From: CAMLQK01 sp035690865 | Lineage (GTDB): Bacteria > Patescibacteriota > Saccharimonadia > Saccharimonadales > UBA4665 | Direction of reading: 5' to 3' | Length of the DNA stretch: 64,000 nucleotides | NCBI GenBank assembly: GCA_035690865.1 | Contig: DASSKE010000001.1 | Coordinates: 62,001-126,000 of the forward strand | Shown: positions 58,479 through 64,000 of the stretch, piece after piece | Numbering within the stretch: position 1 is the stretch's first letter | How the letters are laid out: the number at the start of each line of letters is the position of its first letter | Notes under the pieces: generated by a model | Database searches by the model: none | Seen by the model: only the letters and a program-made list of their open reading frames with translations | Told to the model about the DNA's origin: nothing | Position numbers and translations under genes: made by a program

Positions 58479-58507
58479 ATTCTGACAGTCAAGAACCCAA
58501 AATGCAA
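58479..58507 (-). promoter_or_regulatory. Promoter with leaderless start for the gene at 58471
   Basis: Minus strand TTGCAT (58507-58502), 17-base spacer, CAGAAT (58484-58479), then 7 bases to ATG. It is back to back with the bL31 promoter at 58536-58564. Confidence 0.6.
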
Positions 58508-58535
58508 GCGCCTTTTACGAACTATTTGCAACCCT

Positions 58536-58564
58536 TTGACATTTCAGGCAAAAACAGATACAAT
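58536..58564 (+). promoter_or_regulatory. Near-consensus promoter of bL31
   Basis: TTGACA (58536-58541), 17-base spacer, TACAAT (58559-58564). The ATG at 58575 is 10 bases further, so the leader is only 3-4 bases. Confidence 0.82.
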
Positions 58565-58574
58565 ACACTAGATT

Positions 58575-58916
58575 ATGAAGAAAGATTTACACCCTAAGAA
58601 CTACCGCCCCGTTGTTTTTCAGGACTTAAACAACGATTTTTCGTTCCTGACTCGTTCAACTGTGGCAACAACCGAAACAATTAAATGGACCGACGGCAAC
58701 GAGTATCCTCTGGTTAAGGTACACATTACCAGCGCTTCTCACCCATTCTTTACTGGCGAAGAGCGCGTACTCGACATCGAAGGCCGCGTAGACAAATTTA
58801 AGGCTCGCGCAAAAGCCGCTGCCGAGGCTCGTGAAGCCCGCGCTAGTGCTGCTAAAAAGCAAGCCGCACGCAAGGCTGCTAAAGCAGAAAAAGCTGCAAC
58901 CAAAAAGAATAGCTAG
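58575..58916 (+). CDS. rpmE2: Large ribosomal subunit protein bL31, type B, with Ala/Lys tail
   Basis: bL31 bridges the ribosomal subunits. MKKDLHPKNYRPVVFQDLNN and FLTRSTVATTETIKWTDGNEYPL, then SHPFFTGEERVLDIEGRVDKFKAR match the type B form. The CxxC zinc motif of type A is absent, so it does not need zinc. About 35 residues of Ala/Lys-rich extension follow the normal end, as in bL27 of this window. It has its own consensus promoter and terminator. Confidence 0.94.
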   Translation: MKKDLHPKNYRPVVFQDLNNDFSFLTRSTVATTETIKWTDGNEYPLVKVHITSASHPFFTGEERVLDIEGRVDKFKARAKAAAEAREARASAAKKQAARKAAKAEKAATKKNS

Positions 58917-58932
58917 TTACCTATCGCATTAG

Positions 58933-58971
58933 ACCGCCCATTCGCATCAACAGTTGCAAGGGCGGTTTTTT
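58933..58971 (+). terminator. Intrinsic terminator of bL31
   Basis: ACCGCCC pairs with GGGCGGT across a 20-base loop, followed by six T residues. The T run also supplies part of the -35 of the prfA promoter (TTGTAA at 58970). Confidence 0.8.
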
Positions 58972-58997
58972 GTAACCAACCTTAAATAGGCTACAAT
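58970..58997 (+). promoter_or_regulatory. Promoter of the prfA-prmC operon
   Basis: TTGTAA (58970-58975), 16-base spacer, TACAAT (58992-58997). Transcription would start about 9 bases before the ATG at 59013. Confidence 0.6.
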
Positions 58998-59012
58998 GAT
59001 AAGACAAGAAAT

Positions 59013-60068
59013 ATGGAACAAAAAGAAAGCGCACTACGACAAGAATTAGAAGAACTGCAAGGGCGGCTCAGTGACCCTGGTATTTTCAGTACCAAGGAAT
59101 ACCCTAAGCTAGCTAAACGCCAACAGACACTTGAACGCACCCTAAGCCTTTTTGAAACTGTTCGTAAACTGCGCAAAGACATTTCCGAAGCCGAAACCCT
59201 TGCCGAGAGTGACGATGAGCTAGGCGAGTTAGCCAAACAAGAGCTCGAGCCCCTCACAAAGCAGTTAACAAGTGCCGAACAAGACCTTGACGAGCTATTG
59301 ACGCCCAAGGACCCTAACGACGAACGCGACGTTGTCGTTGAGATCCGCGCTGCTGCTGGCGGTGACGAGGCTAGTCTCTTCGCTGCCGACCTGTACCGCA
59401 TGTACGTTCGCTGGGCAGAACGTCACAATTATAAAGTACAGCTTATTGACGAAGCACCATCTGAAGTGGGTGGTTTTAAAGAAATTATCTTCGAAGTACA
59501 TGGCACCGATATCTACAAGCAGCTCAAGTTTGAAGCTGGCGTACACCGCGTGCAGCGCATTCCTTCTACAGAATCACAGGGTCGCATTCACACCTCTACT
59601 ACCACTGTTGCGGTGCTACCTGAAGCAGAAGAAACCGATATTGAGATAAACCCTAACGATCTGCGTATCGACGTATACCGCTCCAGCGGACACGGTGGAC
59701 AATCGGTTAACACGACCGATTCGGCAGTACGCATTACTCACCTGCCAACGGGCATGGTTGTAACCTGCCAAGACGAGAAATCTCAAATCAAGAACAAAGA
59801 GAAAGCGTTAGGCGTGTTGCGGTCCCGCCTACTGGCACTCAAGATCGAAGAAGAACAACGACAACTCTCTGATGCTCGTAAAAAACTTATCGGCTCGGGA
59901 GACCGTTCAGAAAAGATCCGTACATATAACTTTCCGCAGGATCGTATTACCGACCATCGCATTGGCTACTCGCGCAGTAATATCCCCGGCGCGCTCAATG
60001 GAGAGATTGACGATCTCATCGAGCAGCTCCAGAGCTTTGAACGCCAACTAATGAGCAACGAGGCATAG
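59013..60068 (+). CDS. prfA: Peptide chain release factor 1
   Basis: RF1 reads UAA and UAG. The stop-codon motif is the PxT type (PST in QRIPSTESQGRIHTS), the catalytic GGQ is in SSGHGGQSVNTTDSAVRITHLP, and the N-terminal coiled domain spans about 1-100. The 351 aa length is normal. It lies 5 bases before prmC, which methylates its GGQ glutamine. Together with RF2 elsewhere in the window it shows all three stop codons are served. Confidence 0.97.
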   Translation: MEQKESALRQELEELQGRLSDPGIFSTKEYPKLAKRQQTLERTLSLFETVRKLRKDISEAETLAESDDELGELAKQELEPLTKQLTSAEQDLDELLTPKDPNDERDVVVEIRAAAGGDEASLFAADLYRMYVRWAERHNYKVQLIDEAPSEVGGFKEIIFEVHGTDIYKQLKFEAGVHRVQRIPSTESQGRIHTSTTTVAVLPEAEETDIEINPNDLRIDVYRSSGHGGQSVNTTDSAVRITHLPTGMVVTCQDEKSQIKNKEKALGVLRSRLLALKIEEEQRQLSDARKKLIGSGDRSEKIRTYNFPQDRITDHRIGYSRSNIPGALNGEIDDLIEQLQSFERQLMSNEA

Positions 60069-60073
60069 GGACC

Positions 60074-60880
60074 ATGACCATAGGCGAATTCCTGCAACAG
60101 GCAACCACCAAGCTACAGGGATTCGGCATTGAATCAGCTCGACTTGATTGCCTCATTTTGCTGGAGGATGAGTTGGGCAAAGATCGCTCCCTACTGTTAG
60201 CTCATCTGGATAAAACGCTCCCGCTGGCCGCCAAAAAACGTATTGAACGCCGCCTACAACTTCGCAAGCAGCATCTACCCCTGGCCTATATCCGCCACCA
60301 TGTGACATTTTATGGCCGTGACTTTTACATTAACGAGCATGTGCTTGTCCCTCGCCCCGAAACAGAAGATATGATTGACATAGTAAAAGGGCTTCCGCTA
60401 CCCATCGCTCCCCGGCTCGCCGACATTGGCACTGGATCAGGTTGCATCGGGCTAAGTGCGGCATTAGAGCTGCCGGGCGCAATTCTTGACTTATACGACA
60501 CATCACCTAAGGCCCTCAGCGTAGCACGCAAGAACGCCAAGAATCTTGCCGTACAGGCTGCTTTTCATACTAACAACCTACTGAGCGGCGTTAAAGCGCA
60601 TTACGACGTAATATTCGCCAACCTCCCTTACGTCCCAACTGATTATCCCATTAACAAAGCCGCGGCACACGAACCGGCAATCGCGCTGTTTGCCGGTGCA
60701 GATGGATTGGTTCTGTATCGACAGTTCTGGAAGCAGCTCGCTGAGCTACCACAAAAGCCACGCTTCGTGCTATGCGAAGCTCTTCCTATGCAACATACTA
60801 TTCTTAAGGCACTCGCCAGCGATGCAGGCTTTACGCTGCGCCGCAGCGAAGGTCTTATTCAGCTCTTTGCAATCGCTTAG
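60074..60880 (+). CDS. prmC: Release factor glutamine methyltransferase PrmC (HemK)
   Basis: PrmC methylates the GGQ glutamine of RF1 and RF2. The N-terminal helical domain (1-80) has ARLDCLILLEDELGKDRS and LPLAYIRHHVTFYGRDFYINEHVLVPRPETE, a family hallmark. Motif I is ADIGTGSGCIGLSAAL. The catalytic NPPY is NLPY here (FANLPYVPTD), a tolerated change. Length 268 aa. The 3' end overlaps htrA by 4 bases tail to tail. Confidence 0.93.
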   Translation: MTIGEFLQQATTKLQGFGIESARLDCLILLEDELGKDRSLLLAHLDKTLPLAAKKRIERRLQLRKQHLPLAYIRHHVTFYGRDFYINEHVLVPRPETEDMIDIVKGLPLPIAPRLADIGTGSGCIGLSAALELPGAILDLYDTSPKALSVARKNAKNLAVQAAFHTNNLLSGVKAHYDVIFANLPYVPTDYPINKAAAHEPAIALFAGADGLVLYRQFWKQLAELPQKPRFVLCEALPMQHTILKALASDAGFTLRRSEGLIQLFAIA

Positions 60881-62133
60881 GAGTCGCTTGGCGCAGCTGC
60901 CAATGTGACATCTTTAGTCATTGTTTTACCATCACGAACAATAGTGAGTGTCACCTTGTCGCCCACTTTGTGTCGCCCCAGCACACTCGTAAGTCCATTG
61001 TTCTCATCTATTGCGGTGTTATTCACTTTAGTAATGACATCGCCCTCTTTAAGACCAGCCTTATCGGCAGGCGATCCGTCAACAATAGTATCCTCACCTA
61101 ATTGAATAGCGGAAGGAATAAAAGCTCCCCTGTTAACGCTTAGCTTGTACTGTTTGGCTATGTCATCCGTTAATGACACGTACACGACTCCCAGGAATGG
61201 ACGCTGCAATTTTCCGGTGCTCTTAACGCTCTCGATAAGGCCAGCAACGTCGTTAATTGGGATAGAAAAGCCGATATTCTGAGCATCACCTGCAACTGCA
61301 GTGTTAATACCGATTACCTGGCCGTTTAAGTTAACAAGCGGCCCGCCCGAGTTACCTTCGTTAATAGCTGCGTCAGTCTGGAAAAGGTCTTCAAGGTCTT
61401 CACTCGACGAGCCCGAAGAGTCACTTGCCTGCACACTTCGCCCATGGCCAGAAATAATGCCCGTTGTTACCGTATTCTGGAACTGGCCCAGTGCGTTACC
61501 AATAGCAATCACTGTATCACCAATGCGAGCTTTGCTTGAATCGCCAATCGTAGCTGGCGTAAGGGTTTTGCCGCCTGTATCGCGTATCTTCAAAAAAGCA
61601 ACGTCCAGCGTATCACTGCTGGAGGTACGGCCCACTACTTCGACATCTTTAAACTGCGTGCCATCTGATAATGTTACACTTACACTCGTTGTCCCCGAAG
61701 GCACTACATGGCGGTTGGTAACAATAAGTCCATCTTTCGTCAGAATAATGCCCGTACCTGCGCTTTGTGTCACTGTAGATTGCGATGGCAGGCCAAAGTT
61801 CAAATACTGTCCGTTGCCAGCGTTAGAGCTGCCCATTACATCAATAGATACGACACTTTTACCAACATTCTGGGCAATGCCGCTTATAAGATCGCTTTGT
61901 GATTTAAGCACCACCTGCTGCTGTGAGGTTGTGGTTGTGGTATTTTGCGCGCGGCTTCCTAAATACCCGCCAAAGAATCCAAAGCTGCCGCTCACAATAA
62001 CAAGCGTCGCGGCTCCAAGAAAACGCATGCGGCCTTTTTGGCGCGCCAGGGACATACTGGAGCTGGCCGCCGGTTGCTCCTGCTCAGTTTTAGGTACAGT
62101 CTGTGTAGTATCAGATGGATGCTGCGTATCCAT
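60877..62133 (-). CDS. HtrA/DegP-type membrane-anchored serine protease
   Basis: A short cytoplasmic part, one membrane helix (about 35-56), a trypsin-like domain and one C-terminal PDZ make this a DegS/HtrA-type protease facing outward. The catalytic triad is His in IVTNRHVV, Asp in DTLDVAFLKI and Ser in NEGNSGGPLVNLNG. The PDZ ends with VDGSPADKAGLKEGDVITKV. It is 418 aa, normal for Gram-positive HtrA. It follows a membrane protein gene and the LCP gene, so all three face the cell wall. Confidence 0.94.
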   Translation of the reverse strand: MDTQHPSDTTQTVPKTEQEQPAASSSMSLARQKGRMRFLGAATLVIVSGSFGFFGGYLGSRAQNTTTTTSQQQVVLKSQSDLISGIAQNVGKSVVSIDVMGSSNAGNGQYLNFGLPSQSTVTQSAGTGIILTKDGLIVTNRHVVPSGTTSVSVTLSDGTQFKDVEVVGRTSSSDTLDVAFLKIRDTGGKTLTPATIGDSSKARIGDTVIAIGNALGQFQNTVTTGIISGHGRSVQASDSSGSSSEDLEDLFQTDAAINEGNSGGPLVNLNGQVIGINTAVAGDAQNIGFSIPINDVAGLIESVKSTGKLQRPFLGVVYVSLTDDIAKQYKLSVNRGAFIPSAIQLGEDTIVDGSPADKAGLKEGDVITKVNNTAIDENNGLTSVLGRHKVGDKVTLTIVRDGKTMTKDVTLAAAPSDS

Positions 62134-62151
62134 AGCTTTTAGTCGCCCCCT

Positions 62152-62901
62152 CTAAACGATCTTATTGCCCCAATCGGAGAAGATAATAATAATAGACACG
62201 ACGGCCACCATAATAAACAAGATCTGTCGTCGTACGTTCTTTGAAAGACGGTCGCGATGATCAAGATAGTACAGTGTCGCCAGGCCATAGCCTAAAGGCA
62301 ACAATAGCAAAGTATTCTGGGGAATTAATCCATAAAACAGCAGCCAGTGGCCCAGAACCCACGTAAGTGCAGCGCCAAAATAGCCCCAAATATAGGACAA
62401 GAGGCGGGTATGCGGCTCGTCGAAGGCATCAAAGAAGTGATGGGCAGAGACATAGCAAATACCACCGGTAAGAAGCACCAGCCCATACAGCGGTGCGGCA
62501 TCCCAACCGATTGAAAGTGCCATAAGCCCGCAGATAAAGCTAAATCCAGCCTGCAAAGCAACCATAGCCATGCCAGAAGCTGGCTTTAATAACGTAAGCC
62601 ACAAGCCATACACCACTACCCAAAAGAGCTGGAACATCTGATCGCTTGCGGCCACCATAAAGATAACCATCGAGACACCGACCATAATATCTACGGCATT
62701 CGCACGCAGATTTGCCAGCCAAAAACGCGGCCGCACGGCAATAATACGCCATTTACTGAGCAGCACTACCAGCAAGGCAAGCTGGGCAAAATCAATACGT
62801 ACCAAAATAAAAGCAGCAAGAGGCAGCAATACGTTAAAGCCAATGTGCAATACTTTCGAAAAGCCACTAGCCGGCTTGAGCTTATTAATTAATGGTCTCA
62901 T
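62152..62901 (-). CDS. Hypothetical integral membrane protein, 249 aa
   Basis: About seven hydrophobic helices and no large soluble domain. Charged residues cluster in short loops (HRDRLSKNVRRQ near the end, basic, probably cytoplasmic). No motif of a known family stands out. The ATG at 62901 overlaps the LCP stop by 17 bases and has AGGAGAGA upstream, so it is coupled to the LCP gene and could assist wall polymer assembly; that is inference. Confidence 0.65.
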   Translation of the reverse strand: MRPLINKLKPASGFSKVLHIGFNVLLPLAAFILVRIDFAQLALLVVLLSKWRIIAVRPRFWLANLRANAVDIMVGVSMVIFMVAASDQMFQLFWVVVYGLWLTLLKPASGMAMVALQAGFSFICGLMALSIGWDAAPLYGLVLLTGGICYVSAHHFFDAFDEPHTRLLSYIWGYFGAALTWVLGHWLLFYGLIPQNTLLLLPLGYGLATLYYLDHRDRLSKNVRRQILFIMVAVVSIIIIFSDWGNKIV

Positions 62902-64000
62902 TCTCTCCTAAGATTATCACAAAATCGGCATTTTGTGTTTGTATTGTCTGGTCGGGCAGCTTCGTCGCCAGCTTATTCAGATTAAAACGCTTCTTCAGGT
63001 ACTGGGCTGTGTAGGGTTTTTTGCCGTTTGTCATATCGATTATCGTGGTCTTTGCGTAATTTTTAGTAGGCGCATCGGTTACTGTACCCACATTGTAACC
63101 ATATGATTTAAGCGTTGCGGCCGTATCCTCTGCCAACCCGGGCGTTGTGGTGCCGTTTAATACTTCTACACTGGCATTCTCTTTTTCGAGATAACCGTCG
63201 CGCAGCTTGTTGCGCACATAACTCCTAATGTCATCGTAGTTATTGGCGCCAGCCCTTGGAATAACCACCGATTGTCCGGATATCATGCCTGTGGTCAAGA
63301 AGTTACTGTCTGGATCAGTTAAGCCAACTGAGGCAATTTTATCACTGCCGACATCTTTGCCAATCTGGTACACGCGGCTTACATCCTTAAGACTCAGGTC
63401 TGTAACAACGTTATTGCCGAATGCGTCCATGAGCTGAGCGATCTTTTGTGGGTTGCTAAAAGTGCCCAGTGTCAAAATCTTCTGTTGAAGCGCAACAATA
63501 ATTGCACGCTGCCGCTCGGCACGCGCAAAGTCAGAGCTTGTGTGACGGGAGCGGGCATACATTAGTGCCTTGGTGCCATCAAAATGTTGCAAGCCTGCGG
63601 CAGCGATTAAACTACTGCCACCGTTCTCGTGTGCCATCGTAGGATCGTACAAAGCAGCCGGAACATTCACATCAATACCACCTACGGCGTTAACGGCTTG
63701 GCGGAATGCCTGGAAGTTCACTAGCACATGATAGTGAATTGGTATGCCCACGACATCTTCAATAGTAGAGTCAGCCAGCTTAAAGCCCGCCTCAATCGCC
63801 TTCTGGTCGGTGTTTTGATAGTCCTGTTTGCCAAGATAATCGTATTTGCCGGTTTCGTACACAGCGTTGAGCTTCATACTCCCCTTAGCAGGAATTTTAA
63901 CCCAAAGGTCACGCGGAATGCTTAGTAGTGCAGCCTTTTTATTAACCGGGTCAATGCTGGCAATCATTATGGTGTCCGTGAGGTCTGGCGCATCGTGGCC
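62885..64000 (-). CDS. LytR-CpsA-Psr (LCP) wall-polymer ligase, C-terminal part (cut by window edge)
   Basis: LCP enzymes transfer lipid-linked glycopolymers to peptidoglycan outside the membrane. The conserved DTIMIASIDP followed by LLSIPRDLWVKIP and MKLNAVYETG are visible near the left of the available coding region, and RSRHTSSDFARAERQRAII holds the Arg residues that bind the pyrophosphate. A LytR_C domain (about the last 100 residues, VEVLNGTTTPGLAEDTAATLKSYGY) follows. The frame stays open through position 64000 with no start in the family position, so the gene continues to the right of the window. Confidence 0.94.
   Translation of the reverse strand, partial: GHDAPDLTDTIMIASIDPVNKKAALLSIPRDLWVKIPAKGSMKLNAVYETGKYDYLGKQDYQNTDQKAIEAGFKLADSTIEDVVGIPIHYHVLVNFQAFRQAVNAVGGIDVNVPAALYDPTMAHENGGSSLIAAAGLQHFDGTKALMYARSRHTSSDFARAERQRAIIVALQQKILTLGTFSNPQKIAQLMDAFGNNVVTDLSLKDVSRVYQIGKDVGSDKIASVGLTDPDSNFLTTGMISGQSVVIPRAGANNYDDIRSYVRNKLRDGYLEKENASVEVLNGTTTPGLAEDTAATLKSYGYNVGTVTDAPTKNYAKTTIIDMTNGKKPYTAQYLKKRFNLNKLATKLPDQTIQTQNADFVIILGENETIN

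Noticed and set aside
61301..62155. Open frame of 284 codons opposite the HtrA gene
   Set aside because: It mirrors a clear HtrA protease with intact catalytic motifs, has no promoter or Shine-Dalgarno site, and a Pro/Ser/Thr-heavy translation typical of antisense frames.
1..64000. tRNA, rRNA, tmRNA or mobile elements
   Set aside because: No intergenic stretch is long enough for rRNA or an insertion sequence, and I saw no tRNA-like cloverleaf or transposase in any gap; a tRNAscan or Infernal run would be decisive.

Overview
This 64 kb window is a dense bacterial chromosome segment with almost no intergenic space: no gap exceeds 300 bases. I see no rRNA, tRNA, CRISPR array, insertion sequence or prophage. 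Gene content points to Candidatus Saccharibacteria (TM7, Patescibacteria/CPR). The evidence is a class I lysyl-tRNA synthetase; an rpsB-tsf-frr-uppS-rseP-proS run lacking pyrH, cdsA and dxr; many small lineage-restricted proteins; an LPXTG surface protein, FtsEX and an LCP enzyme typical of a monoderm wall; and separate RF1 and RF2 genes. The RF2 gene argues that UGA is a normal stop, unlike in Gracilibacteria/Absconditabacteria. The assignment is inference from gene content; I could not run a phylogeny.

Layout. 0-4.3 kb: glyS (cut by the window edge), recO behind a degenerate sensor/regulator pair, a membrane-anchored methyltransferase and xseB. 4.5-13.2 kb: a surface-glycosylation block (GT-C enzyme, GtrA, GT2, SDR, GMC oxidoreductase with a small partner), xseA and a flippase-like protein. 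13.2-20.9 kb: unknown proteins, a Trm11-like methyltransferase, bL27, a CheY-like regulator, pyrG and ctpA. 21-27.2 kb: a division-linked wall hydrolase with ftsEX, a 27-codon gene with a strong promoter, an isoprenoid-synthase-like protein, a PQ-loop-like membrane protein and prfB. 27.2-33 kb: an M16 peptidase, secA, raiA and serS. 33.2-37.3 kb: four tandem kinase-fold-like genes in A-B-A-B order, the most novel locus here. 37.3-48.9 kb: a Cas4-like nuclease, two helix-turn-helix paralogues, an RNA m5U methyltransferase, a HAD phosphatase, galU, msrA, an LPXTG protein, mscS and lysS. 49-58.5 kb: greA and the translation/isoprenyl/site-2 protease cluster, a TerC-like protein and a paralogue pair. 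58.5-64 kb: bL31, prfA-prmC, htrA and an LCP wall-ligase gene that runs off the window.

How genes work together. PG metabolism and the envelope recur: FtsE/FtsX with a PcsB-like CHAP hydrolase and CtpA, UppS, RseP, HtrA, LCP and an LPXTG protein. Translation genes are spread throughout (four aminoacyl-tRNA synthetases, RF1, RF2, PrmC, RRF, EF-Ts, S2, L27, L31, RaiA).

A striking regulatory theme is that many promoters place the -10 hexamer only 6-8 bases before the start codon, so the mRNA should be leaderless or nearly so (genes starting at 425, 4490, 23960, 25622, 26732, 39272, 43387, 56198 and 58471). Other genes use a classical TTGACA-17-TAATNT promoter with a strong Shine-Dalgarno sequence.
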